Below the pieces are notes generated by a model. It did no database searches. It saw only the letters and a list, made by a program, of their open reading frames with translations, and was not told the origin of the DNA. Of a stretch of 64,000 nucleotides of DNA, positions 12,434 through 22,753 are shown in pieces. A program made the translations under genes and the position numbers. Within the stretch, counting starts at the first letter, position 1. Each line of letters starts with the position of its first letter. The stretch is from the NCBI GenBank assembly GCA_902806565.1, contig CADCXA010000031.1:310001-374000 (forward strand). The letters are read 5' to 3'. Origin of the DNA: Hypoxylon rubiginosum (Eukaryota; Ascomycota; Sordariomycetes; Xylariales; Hypoxylaceae).

Positions 12434-12755
12434 GAGCACGCAAAGGCTACTCCCAACAACGAGCCGAAAGCGACTGTCGTCCTAGCCCATGGATGGCATG
12501 TTCTATCCCACAACCCCTAAGACTGGAGTCGTTACTAATTGCCAATAGGCCGGATATCGAAATGGGATGGCGTTACCAAGTTCCCCATCTTTTATTCTTA
12601 GGCTTAGAAGTGATGGTGCTTGATATGCTTAGTTACGGACAGACCTCTGCTCCCGAGTCTCTAAGCGAACACACCATGAAAAAATGGCCTCGCATGTCGC
12701 TGTAGTGATCAAGGCGAACACAGACCAGAGTGTTATCCTTGGCGGCCATGACTGG
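12434..12755 (+). pseudogene. epoxide hydrolase / alpha-beta hydrolase, N-terminal fragment
   Basis: Translated pieces read ATPNNEPKATVVLAHGW, then PDIEMGWRYQVPHLL, DMLSYGQTSAPESL and VILGGHDW. This is the start of the soluble epoxide hydrolase fold: oxyanion HGxP, then the nucleophile elbow GGHDW, where the Asp is the family nucleophile. HGW and PD join only if 12496-12548 is removed, a 53-nt interval starting GCATGT, holding TACTAAT, and ending ATAG, so it looks like a GC-AG intron. A second break is an A-run (12679-12684) one base short, after ...TMKK. After GGHDW a donor-like GTAAGG follows, but no later exon (cap domain, catalytic His) is found before the P450 at 13058. It is a truncated relic. 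Confidence 0.75.
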
Positions 12756-13057
12756 GTAAGGGGTGCTGTAGATGCCCGTTCATTGCTTCCTCTTGATAAG
12801 TGTTAGAACAAATATGTAGCGTAGCAGCTAATGAGCCACTACGGGATTCCTTTGGTTCCCAATAGTGCGGCACACCTTGTGTGTTTCTACTTCTCTATCA
12901 ACTAAGACCATAGCGCTCGATCATCTATTCTTTCATTGCCCCTCTCTCCCCTCTTTGTCGCTCTTGGTGTCTTCGATCGACTGAACATCACCGCTCAGCG
13001 TCCGGCATACAGCTAGCTCGATTGCCGTCAAGGTTGTCCGTATTCTGAGCGCCCAAC

Positions 13058-14377
13058 ATGCCCTCTGCTCTGGCCTTGGCGGCGACAGCAATCGCCGTCA
13101 TCTATTCCTTCCTCCGTACCCTCGTCTATTTCAAACATGATTCCCGAGAACCAAAGCCCATCGTTGGCGCCATCCCCTATCTCAGTCCCCTCTTCGGCAT
13201 ACTGATCGAACAGGACAAGTTCTATAAGAGAATGAGGTACAGCTCAAAACTCATGTCGCCCCGCGCAGGCTGTTGATGCTGATATGAGCTGGGCAGAGAC
13301 GAGGCCCATCTGCCCATTTACACGCTGAATATACCGGGCGTACCTGTCTACATTGTCAATTCGCTTGAGGTGCTCCAGCGCGTCGACTGCCACATCGATA
13401 CCCTCCCTTTCGCCCCTATGAAAGCCCAGACATGCAAGAAGGTCTGCAGCGTTAGTCAAGCTGGTATCAGCAAGATCTATGGGAACAACCTCTTGGCGCA
13501 GGACGGCTACCTACCTTTACAGTCACCAACGCGCCTCCGCCCAAGCCGGCGCACCCGGCGCCAGTCTGAATGCTCTCTCACGGTCAGCAGGCAAGGTTTT
13601 TGCCGCTGCTTTTGATCGAGTCGAGGCACGAGGCCGCACGGCCGTGGATCTGTATGAATTCGTCCACGATGCAACATTCAACGCCACGACGGATGCCATG
13701 TACGGTCCCCACAACCCTTTCCGTACCGAGAAGAACCTCAATGACTGGGCCATCTTCGAAGCCGGACTGCCAATGCTGTTCCTCGGCTTCCTGCCCAGCA
13801 TCCTGGCGAGAAGGGCGTGCAAGGCAAGACAACGCCTGGTAGCAGCTTTCGTTGACTATTTCGGGAACGACAAACACCTTGACGGTGGCTCTCTTTTTGT
13901 CCAGCTCACGAACAAAGTTAACGACAGCACCGGCTTAAGCCTAGTGGACAAGGCCCGGATAGAGGTCGGTCAGGTAGCTGCGGCGACTTTCAACACGGCA
14001 CCGGGTGCGTATTGGTGTGTTTGGGCCATTCTGTCCGATCCTGTCGTGTTCAAGGACTGCATGAATGAAGTCATGCGGCTGGTGGACGAGGCAAACGGTA
14101 CGCACACCGTCGACCTCGCGCGCGTGAGGACGGAATGCCCGCTGCTCGTGTCGACCCTGCAGGAAGGCATGAGGTTCTACGGCACAGCTGCCTCGCTGCG
14201 CCTCATCTACGAAGACACGATGCTCGGCGACGAGTACCTATTGAAGAAGGGCGGCGCCGTTGTGTCGCTCCATACCTGCGATATTCTAATCCCACACTCG
14301 CTCGTATCTCCATCTAACACAAATAAAACAAGGTACCGATACCTGAAAGCCTAGTTACGATTGGTTGTTGTTGCTAG
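13058..14377 (+). pseudogene. cytochrome P450, truncated before the heme-binding loop
   Basis: Exon 1 is 13058-13236 (N-terminal membrane anchor LALAATAIAVIYSFLRTLVYF, then PxxG-like PKPIVGAIPYLSP). A 60-nt intron follows, then exon 2 from 13297 (RDEAHLPIYTLNIPG). Near 13507-13514 the frame shifts, and CTAC is doubled there. Dropping one copy reconnects NNLLAQDGY with the next frame (YSHQRASAQAGAPGASLN), which runs to 14261 with the I-helix region and an ExxR motif (QEGMRF). A 71-nt intron (14262-14332) leads to VPIPESLV, and similarity then stops. The PERF and FxxGxxxCxG heme loop are absent, so no functional P450 can be made. The class resembles fungal CYP7/CYP8-like enzymes. The 3' end appears replaced by the upstream region of the kinase gene. 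Confidence 0.8.
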
Positions 14378-14539
14378 CAGTTGTGAAGCAGGCTCGAAGC
14401 AGGCTCCCGAGAGAATTATCGGTGTTGTTTCTCGTTTATCGCCCATTCTACTTGATAATACACAGTGGCTTCTTGATTGTGTAACCATCCAACACGTGCA
14501 TGTGGCTTACCTAGTTGAAATTCTGCCAATGAGAGTACA

Positions 14540-14636
14540 GTTTCACCCCATTCTTCACCTCCCCTACCATCTATCAGCCACCTTTTCCTTTTATCCATCC
14601 TGCCTCATTTCACTCTTCTCGAATTTACGAAACCCC
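14540..14636 (+). promoter_or_regulatory. CT-rich core promoter/leader of the APH gene
   Basis: A pyrimidine-rich tract (CACCTCCCCTACC, CCTTTTCCTTTTATCC, CACTCTTCTCG) directly precedes the ATG at 14637. Such tracts mark fungal transcription starts and support this ATG over upstream in-frame codons. Confidence 0.5.
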
Positions 14637-15959
14637 ATGGCCAAGAGAAAACGACCAGGTTTGCTGTGGACCAGCGGTCTTTTCAACACTACACCCAAAT
14701 GGGCTACTGAGCCGTCTGTAAGCGCCATCGAAGCGGCATGTCGCCAGCATTTGAGTATTGAGGACACCGCGAGCTGCAATGTGGAATTCCGTGCCGCCGG
14801 TGCCTATAACAAGGCATACACCGTGACACTCGAGGACGGGAGACAGTTCCTCATGCGAGTATCGCTTCCAGTGGATCCCAGAAGCAAGACGCGCGGGGAG
14901 GTGGCGACTTTACGAATCATTCGATCTGCCACAACTATGCCCGTTCCCGAAGTCATCGCTTTCGATGACTCATCCGATAATGAGATCGGGTACGAATGGA
15001 TACTCATGGAGCTGATGCCCGGAAAGCCCGTCTACTATCAGTGGCGCAAGATGTCGACGGCCCAGAAACTGGCCCTCGTGGGGCAGGTAGCCGATTACCA
15101 ATCACAACTGTTCCGCTGCGCCCCGGAAGATGTCTTTCGTGGAATCGGAACACCGGGAACTAGCGAGGAGAGTACTGGAGGCTTGGAACTAGACAAGGCC
15201 AAGCCCGGGCCGCTTGTCTCCCAACTCTTCTTCATCGGCGACCACTACGATTACGATGTACCTCGTGGTCCTTTCTGCGGAAGTTATGAATGGATCAGGG
15301 CCTCTCTCGATATCATCATCAAAGCTCAAGAAGCTGTCATCTCAACTGCAGAGGATGAAGAGGACAAGGAGGATGCAGTGGAGGATTTACAAGTCACACG
15401 GCAGCTAGAGGATCTCTTACCAGTGTTGTTTCACCGAAACGAAGACCCGACCGACTCCCGTGAGAAAACTGTCCTCTGGCACGACGACCTAAATCTGCAC
15501 AATATACTAGTCGATTCCGATGGCAAAATAACGGCGGTGGTGGATTGGGAATGCGTATCTACGTCCCCGTTATGGGTAGCCGGACAGCCGCCGAAATTTC
15601 TGAGCGGGTCAGCACGCGAGGTTAAGCCTGAACGTCATTTGTATGGTACGAAAACGGACCTTGATGAAATAGGAGGTGATGATGAGGCCGACAAACTAGA
15701 TGACGAAGGAATGGATGATCTGTATTGGATCCATCTAATGGAATATGAACAGACCCAGCTGAGAAAGGTTTACGCGGCACACATGCGACTGCTCTGGCCG
15801 GAGTGGGACGCGGCACAGCAAGAGTACCTAAAGGTCGATTTTCTCGACGCCGCCATCTGCATTGCTAGCGGGTGGGCACATAAGCGTATTCCTGACTGGG
15901 TAAATGCTATTAAACGAGGTGAAAAGGTTCGTCTCATGGAAATTTTGGACCCATCCTAG
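14637..15959 (+). CDS. APH-family (aminoglycoside phosphotransferase-like) small-molecule kinase
   Basis: Single exon, 440 residues from the ATG after the CT-rich leader. The frame is open for another 92 codons upstream, but that part has no domain and lacks coding bias. The protein-kinase-like fold is visible: an N-lobe with AGAYNKAYTV and LMRVSLP (ATP-site Lys replaced by Arg in the usual VxK position), the hinge WILMELMPGKP, the catalytic loop WHDDLNLHNILV (HxDxxxxN) and the metal-binding DWE (AVVDWECVS). An acidic insert lies between LYGTKTDLDEIGGDDEADK and MDDLYWIHL. Fungal genomes carry many such genes, often of unknown substrate. It lies at the edge of the decayed biosynthetic locus but is intact, so membership is uncertain. 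Confidence 0.85.
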   Translation: MAKRKRPGLLWTSGLFNTTPKWATEPSVSAIEAACRQHLSIEDTASCNVEFRAAGAYNKAYTVTLEDGRQFLMRVSLPVDPRSKTRGEVATLRIIRSATTMPVPEVIAFDDSSDNEIGYEWILMELMPGKPVYYQWRKMSTAQKLALVGQVADYQSQLFRCAPEDVFRGIGTPGTSEESTGGLELDKAKPGPLVSQLFFIGDHYDYDVPRGPFCGSYEWIRASLDIIIKAQEAVISTAEDEEDKEDAVEDLQVTRQLEDLLPVLFHRNEDPTDSREKTVLWHDDLNLHNILVDSDGKITAVVDWECVSTSPLWVAGQPPKFLSGSAREVKPERHLYGTKTDLDEIGGDDEADKLDDEGMDDLYWIHLMEYEQTQLRKVYAAHMRLLWPEWDAAQQEYLKVDFLDAAICIASGWAHKRIPDWVNAIKRGEKVRLMEILDPS

Positions 15960-16015
15960 GTCCGCAACACCGCATGTACTAGGTAAACCCAGAATTTAAT
16001 ATACCACATTTACCT

Positions 16016-16306
16016 TCATCGCGAGTCGGCGCGAAGTGCATAAATCGACTTCTTGTGGTCAACGTCATTTGGCGAGAAGTTGAGCACCTTGGCCGGCTTT
16101 TCTGCTCGCGCATCGTAGACAACATCCGTCGCCATCTCCAACCTCTCAGTCGCTACCGAGAGCAGTCCACAGTCAATCTTATCAGCCGGGTCTACAGCGC
16201 TCTGAGAAACTAAGATCGGCGCCTGTCGCTGTGCCCACCATGGCGGCACGTTTTGTCGAGGGCTATCCGCACCTAGGCCGTACACTAGCGTAATACCTCC
16301 GGCTCT
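16016..16306 (-). pseudogene. possible C-terminal coding fragment, family unknown
   Basis: A GC-rich open frame on the minus strand with normal fungal codon use, reading VYGLGADSPRQNVPPWWAQR and ending in YDARAEKPAKVLNFSPNDVD...YALRADSR before a stop. It has no start codon of its own other than GTG. Upstream (about 16450-16560 minus) another coding-looking scrap (GLDDKLRAEIPEYLREVEYL) lies in a different frame. The two may be pieces of one broken gene. I do not recognise the family. Confidence 0.25.
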
Positions 16307-17262
16307 TTATGAACCGAAGGCTCCACCATCCGACTTCCAATCCGGCGGCTACCCTGGTCGGAGACCCACTCCTATCCGTCTACTCCACCGGGGTACCGGG
16401 CTTCTTCCGGTGGCATCGGCGCTGAGTTACTTATCGCTAGGTGCACCCTTTCAGTGGCGCAGATCTCCTACTACCTTAGGTACTCGACCTCTCGGAGATA
16501 TTCCGGTATCTCGGCCCGCAGTTTATCATCGAGACCAAGGTCATCGCCGCTCATGACGACTCTGCAGCTGCACCGTTTCGCAGCGCGGAAGAGTCTCTCC
16601 CGCCGTTTTGAGCAAGATGGGCGACGTGTTCTCTGCGACGGGGCGGATTTTGGGACTGATGGGCGTCGCGCAGAACCCGAGTAGGACGCGAGCATCGAGG
16701 AAGGGATGTCTTCTTGGCGGCGCGACGTCTCGCCTTCAGGCTCAAATTGGATTGAGCGACATGATCGGAAGGTTTTAATACCGGTGGGCCGAGAAGCTGG
16801 TGGTTGGGATGCTACGTGGTACATTACTCAATTGACATTGCGATCGTGTGTATCCGGGGGCAGCCTGACGGCCGTCTGACTCGTTTCCACATGGTGAAGC
16901 CCACGTGTATAGAGGTTCGGAGACACAGCTAGAGAGGAATAATCAGCTTTCTAAGCTTGCTTCTACTAGGCGGACATTACACCAGAACCATAGAATCTAT
17001 TTCAGTTTCACTTAGTTTGCAATTGTGATTCATCGCACTTTCATAACTCTACGATGCAAGGGGCACTAGAGGTGTGACCAATACTACTACCTCAAGTTAC
17101 GTTCAATCAGTCGATGTATCAGTCGACCATCGATTCAGTAGTGCCAGGAACAGCCTTAGAGCACGAAAATAGATGTTGAATTAAGAAATACGCATTATAT
17201 GAGGTACCTCCTACCTGGGCATCTGAGATAGCCGAATAGCGACCGAGATTAGTTGGAGTAGA
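16307..17262. other. intergenic with coding-like scraps
   Basis: 16.45-16.8 kb is unusually GC-rich with overlapping open frames on both strands, none convincing. 16.85-17.26 kb is A+T-rich 3' flank of the HSP70-like gene. Confidence 0.35.
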
Positions 17263-19526
17263 TCAGCTAATATACTGAATGTCGACAACCGAGCCCTTCC
17301 CTCTCTGTCTTCGTCCTGCGATATAGATGGCGATCTCCACGGTTGCTCCCCGCGGAATGAACTCTATCTCGAAGTTCAGTGTCTTATATCTCCCTCCCGA
17401 CTTGTTCGTCTTCCATCCTAATTCGTCGAACGATACGTCGGAGTCCCATTTGATGTCGCATAGATGGGATACCGCCTTGGTGCGGCGGCTTGGGGATGTC
17501 TTGTCTGCACATTGGTAGACCTCTATTGTCCTGTCCGTGCTGAATCCCGTTTGGAATGCCCAATGAAAATACTTTCGAACAGGGTCGCTCTGAGAGACAT
17601 CTTCGCCCTGAAATCTTACTTAGCACTGTCACAAGGAGATCTGGTGGGCTTGCTACGAACCTTTCTAATGAACCAACTCATTTGATTATCGGCTTTCCAC
17701 TCCTCTTCGATGGGATCCCACTCCCTGTCTTCTTCGAGATGTTTACCCTCTTCAAACACGCTCCTAAATACAACGCCGAAATGGGCTCTAGAGATGGTCG
17801 ATGTAACGGTGATGGGAGGGTTATTCGGTTTCGCTTCGTATCTGTTGTCACGGCTGTCGAGGAATCCTTTATACACGGCACCCCGACTGATGGCAGTTCT
17901 CCTAATTTACAGATACTGATTAGCTTCATCCAAAATTGAGTTGAGTGTGTCACGTACGGGCCCATGCCGCGAGATTGCAGTACGGTGATCCGCTGCTTTG
18001 AGTACCTAGCCATGAGGGTTTCATAGAGATAAGGACTTGAACCTAGCCCTCCCACGAGAATGATACCCTAAAATGATACCGTTAGATCCGATATTTGTCA
18101 GATATAATTGAGCTTACAGTAATAGACACGCCGCGCTGCGTTGCAAGGTTTATTTGGCCGTCGACAAGTTTCTCGATATCAGCGAACACGTTCGTAAATG
18201 CCTTCTGCAAGTCATATCTGTACTAGTTAGCACCATTAAAGCGGACCTTCGTGCAGGAAGGGCCGTACTCTCTGAAATGGATGCGCCCATTCTTGATCAA
18301 TGGTTGGCGACTTTTGTCGGTTCGTGAATCTAGGCTTGAGAAAGCCTCGGCCGGAATTTCCACAGTGTATTCCTTCCCAGTGTTCGATACCTTGAACTGC
18401 GGCTTGATAGCATACTCCCATTCCCCCTTCATTAAACCCCTGATGCCTATCTTGCTAATGCGGCCCCACCTTCTTCCAAGCCGGTTCTTGCAAATACGCT
18501 CGAAAGCCTCGTCGATGAAAATGCCACCACACAGGCCACCTGATGTGAGAGTTGTTAGACCCCTATATATGGTGATTAATCTCATTTTACGGCAATCCAC
18601 TTACCTGTTCCTTCAGTTGCTTCGCGCACAGCGAGTGGTTCACTGTTTAAGATTTCGTAAGTGATTAAATCCTATGAAGTTAGCTCTAGCTCATCGATTG
18701 TTGGAATGAGGTTACAGACAACGGTACCACCCCCGGCATCACACATGATGTAGACATCACCCTTGTTGACAATCCGTCCCGGCTCGCAAAGGGTAGATAG
18801 CGCTGCTGCCTCCGGTTCTGGAGCGAAACTCAAAGTCGTGTCACCAGCATCACGATCGTCGAGAATGCCAGCCTTCTTGACAGCTTCGTACATACTCTGT
18901 CGAGCATACCCCTTCCAAATCGCTGGAAGGGTGACGACCACATGGATTCTGAGAGCGTCTATGACAATAGGGCCTCGCGCCCTTTTTATTTCGTGGAGAA
19001 CGTGTTTCCAGAACCCTCGGAGGTAGTTAGCAACAAGATCAACAGCCGTTCTCTCATTCTCTCGTAGCATCTTTCGGCCGCGAAGGATGTACTCCGAGGC
19101 TTGAAGTTGTGGCCCAAGATCTTCATCCTTCAAGAGCAGCAGCTTGAACCAACGGACTGGATCAGAATCAGCAGGAACCTCGTAGCCCCAAAACTCTTGA
19201 CCGTCCTCGAAGAATAGCTCAGTAGGAGCTTTTCCTTCCTCACGGGCTGTGCCGGGCCAGCGAGTGATGAGATTAACCCGGCCGGCCTGGAAATCTGCAT
19301 TGGTCGCCCATGCTGCACCAGAATAGCTATGATAACTCAAGTTAGTATAGCAATGTCGCCATTTTATTACTAACGCTTACGTGGTTCCGAAATCAATCCC
19401 AATGACCATCATATTGGTACAGTCATCAAAATAATAATCGCTTGCACTAGAGCCAGTGTCGACATTCTCACTGCTGGAAGAGAAATAATTCTGATCTTCC
19501 TTCGGCAGCTTATGTCGTCTTGTCAT
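17263..19526 (-). CDS. HSP70-like ATPase (fungal actin/HSP70-fold family)
   Basis: Eight exons on the minus strand: 19526-19381, 19326-18720, 18671-18605, 18539-18269, 18217-18119, 18068-17958, 17901-17661 and 17607-17263. Introns are 48-65 nt, all GT-AG, and every junction keeps frame, giving 628 residues. The ATPase core is clear: phosphate-1 motif GIDFGTTYSG (about residues 43-52), a PEPEAAAL segment, phosphate-2 DAGGGTVDLITYE, and adenosine-site IILVGGLGSSPYL. The C-terminus (RREGED-like, then FEIEFIPRGATVEIAIYIAG) matches the non-chaperone HSP70 paralogs expanded in filamentous fungi. There is no substrate-binding domain and no EEVD end, so it should not be called a canonical chaperone. 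It diverges from the coiled-coil gene at 20355 across 828 bp. Confidence 0.9.
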
Positions 19527-20354
19527 CGTGACTGGTTATTGAGATACCTTTGCAGGACTCCAGGGGAATTGATCAACAGCGTAGGTATTTATCGGAACTA
19601 GAAATTTCTCAAATAGTAGTTAATATGAGCTGGTTTAGAGGATATACACCTACATAGATGATAATTCAAATAAATTAAGGCGCAAGAATTCTAGTAACGC
19701 CTTCAAGGTACATTCATTCCGGAAGTACACTGGAATTAGCTAGGCCACGTTGACAACCATCCAAATACAAGCGTTAACAACATTTATATCATTCGCCATA
19801 TCATTGATGCCGTGTCGTTCCGGTTTTGGGCCTAACAATATATAGGAATACCCCTCTCCCATAAGAAAAGTTGAAAGGACACGGAGCTACCAATAATATC
19901 ATGTTCAACATAGAGACCTAGGTATCCTCCTATCCAATACCCTTTTTAGGACACCAATAATGAGTAATCAGACTTTCAATTGGCTGAACCAAACACCTCG
20001 GGGAACTTCGCATCATTGGAGAAATATCTTATATGGCTACAACGCATAATGAAACCTAAAAATTGGTTGGAGGCGACAGACAAGTGTTCATAATAATTGC
20101 AAACACATGACAACTCACTAAAGGAAAACTTTACCCATTGGTGGTACAAGGCAACTATTCGAAGTAATAGGTGGCCCTAGAATTCAATACGAGATGCAAC
20201 GTTTTACATTCAACGAGAGAAATTTAACCTACATTTTTCTTATTTTTATAGGTAGTAGTGTTGAAAAGTTCTTGGGCAGACTCTTATATCTCGCTTCAGT
20301 AGATTTGAAGCAGCCGATGCCATAACCATCACATGCCCTTCTATTAGAATATTA
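19527..20354. promoter_or_regulatory. shared divergent intergenic region
   Basis: 828 bp of A+T-rich DNA between the HSP70-like start (19526, minus) and the coiled-coil protein start (20355, plus). No open frame or named motif is supported. It must hold both promoters. Confidence 0.5.
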
Positions 20355-21574
20355 ATGATGTTCAACCCACTGGGTGCCCTTTCTAATGGTTTCAATATCG
20401 TTTGGACGCATATTGCAGGTCCTAGTTCGGGGAAGCATCTCCGACCTCCTAAAATCGAAATCAAGAACCAAGCCCACTCTACAAATCGTGACAAACGTCC
20501 CATCCCGAGCGTTCTAGATCCTTGCGATGCGCCTGCAAGTCCCGAAGTCATCAAGAGCAACGCGAGCGATACATCGCCAGCAGATGCGTCGCGCGAGGAA
20601 CCTAGTCTACCTGTCAGTTCTCTAATCGATCAGCTCAACGACGAGAGGAAGTTGCGCGCCGAAGCGGAGACCCAACTCCTGCAACTCAAACCCAAGTTAA
20701 GGGCTTTCCAACTCAAGTGGAAGCGAACCGCCAGGGAGTTAGACGAGCTTCAGTCCCAGGCTCTCGAGTTCAATCAACTCACCGATGAGGAACTCAAGGA
20801 CATGACGACGCAGCTGCGGTACAACATCCGTAACTTCGCCCTCCAGTATTTCAGTGACCCCCCCTCACCCGACCGATTTACCCCCAAGGGCAGTAAATAC
20901 GATAGATATGTGCCGAGTAATTACAAGTCGTACTTAGAACAGCCATATCACTGCCCCCAACTTGTCGAAAAGTTTCTCTGGCGTGTACTTGTATACGATG
21001 TTTTCGATAGGTTTCTGTGGGCTGGGGATTCGGCATTAGCCTTGGATCATCTCTGGTGCCTATTAGACTCTAGTAAGTAATCCCTTGTCGCATTCCAACA
21101 AGCTTATTCAGGGCTAATATTTGTCTTCTCTACGTAGCAACCGGTGTCCAATCCCAGACGACGCGGCCCGAGGCCCTTCGAAAGCTTCATACATGGCGCG
21201 CCAGAACAGCGAAATTAGTTCTTGAGCACCCAAGCGAAAATGATGAGCCGTTGAACTTGGGAGCCAAAGAGAACATCGTCAACGAGATCCAATTGGTCCT
21301 AAGCTCCCTGTCTAAGGCGGCTTACGACGGCGAGCTGCACAACATACTGGGCGACGCAATAGAGATGGATAGAGTGATCAGCTCGCAGGTCGCGAAAGTA
21401 TCTTGGAGGCTACCAAATGAAGAAGAACATGAGAAGATACCGGAAGCATTGCCGGGCCAGGAACAGTCGGTGGTGATCTGTCCAGATATGCTCAAACGAG
21501 GCAAGTCAAATGGCGAAGATTTCGAGCTCGAGTTTGTCCTTCTTCCTGGAACACAACTCTTATATAGATGGTGA
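20355..21574 (+). CDS. conserved-looking fungal coiled-coil protein, function unknown
   Basis: Two exons, 20355-21072 and 21138-21574, around a 65-nt GTAAGT...GTAG intron (phase 1), giving 384 residues. The N-terminus MMFNPLGALSNGFN is hydrophobic. Residues about 50-85 are Pro/Ser/Asp-rich and disordered. Residues about 88-150 form a predicted coiled coil (ERKLRAEAETQLLQLKPKL, then RELDELQSQ). The C-terminal half has several Trp-containing helices (CPQLVEKFLWRVLVYDVFD, FLWAGDSALALDHLWCLLD) and an acidic end. I recognise no named domain. The clean splice, codon bias and divergent partnership with the HSP70-like gene support a real gene. Confidence 0.75.
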
Positions 21575-22753
21575 AAGTAGCAGGATATACGGAAAGAATG
21601 AGACTGGGGCTCTACAGGACTTGATTTTTAAGTGTATCTTACTTTTTCCTTGCCTTTCACACAATGTCCTAGACATTCGATTCTCTTTGATAATCCCCCC
21701 TAATCTTAAATGTTTACGGGGCTCTAGACATAACGACGCAGTGTAGGAATCGCCTCGTCACAATGTGAATCCCAAGGAGATACAGTCCCATTCTCCTTTC
21801 CAGAAATATTTCAGGCCTAGAATCGTAATCATCGACACTAAATAAAAACTCCTAGGCTCTTCTATCCAGATTGTCGTTGCTAGTGACTGCTCACATTCTG
21901 ACAATTGTCTTCTCCGTATCAAATCGGCTTTTGGTGAGTCCGTGGGAAAAAAAGACTACTTTAATTTCTTTATGTCCCTATTTGACGGTAGCTTGGAGCC
22001 TAATTATATAACGTCCTACTGAGTTCGCCTTATGTCGCAGCACAAAGCAGGCTGTGTATTCCGCAGGGCAGGACCGTGCGGTGGGCCATACTACCAAAAC
22101 CGCCATATGCCCTATAACTGCCTCTATAACTGCCTATAATACAGGGACCTAAGTGCTGGAGGTCCCAGATGGCCTTAACAATGGCTTAACAACGGCTTAT
22201 ATATACTTAAATACATACTGGAATTAATAAATAAATTATAATTATAGTTAAATTGTAATTGAATTACAACTGAACTACACTCAGGAATAAGCCACATATG
22301 GTGGTAAAAGGTTAGGTGTTCTATAGGGCCTCCTAACCGTGGCTCAACCACGGCTCAGCAATGTCTCAACAACGGCTTTATAATAGCCTATAAATGCCCT
22401 ATAAATACAAGAAGGTTAGTGCCAAACCCCGCTATAAGCCAAACTGCTTAAAACTCTGAAAATTGATGACATAATCCGGAGTTATAGAAGATGCAACGCT
22501 GTAACTCACTGTGCGGTTTTGGGTGATATGGCCAGCCGTCCATCGGTCCGCTGTCTTTCTCTCACACATAATGGCCAAACTCAGTAAAGGCATGGCATGG
22601 ATCATGTATCTCACCCACATTAGTGTGACACTTAAAACAAAGTTTGAATCCTTCGCAAATGGGCTCGTCGCTTTTGCAAGAGTAGTAGCGGCCATATAAC
22701 GCCTATTTTAATATGTTAGCCTCAGATCCAACTTTGCAATTTGCTTAAATAGC
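21575..22753. other. intergenic A+T-rich DNA
   Basis: No supportable gene. It contains the inverted-repeat-like segment described at 22081-22420. The remainder is low-complexity A+T-rich sequence. Confidence 0.45.
22081..22420. repeat. possible non-autonomous element remnant
   Basis: The arm CTACCAAAACCGCCATATG (about 22091-22109) is roughly inverted by CATATGGTGGTAAAAGG (22296-22312). The core between is extremely A+T-rich (ATTAATAAATAAATTATAAT). On both sides lie runs of related phrases (CTTAACAATGGCTTAACAACGGC and CTCAGCAATGTCTCAACAACGGC; GCCTATAA...GCCCTATAAATAC). No open frame or clear target-site duplication is present. Confidence 0.35.

Noticed and set aside
13237..13296. Splice-site lesion at the first P450 intron
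   Set aside because: The nearer ATGAG acceptor breaks the frame, but GGGCAG at 13291-13296 gives a clean in-frame junction, so no lesion is needed here.
14361..14636. 92-codon upstream extension of the APH kinase
   Set aside because: It covers the CT-rich leader and P450 breakpoint, with no domain or coding bias; the ATG at 14637 fits family length.
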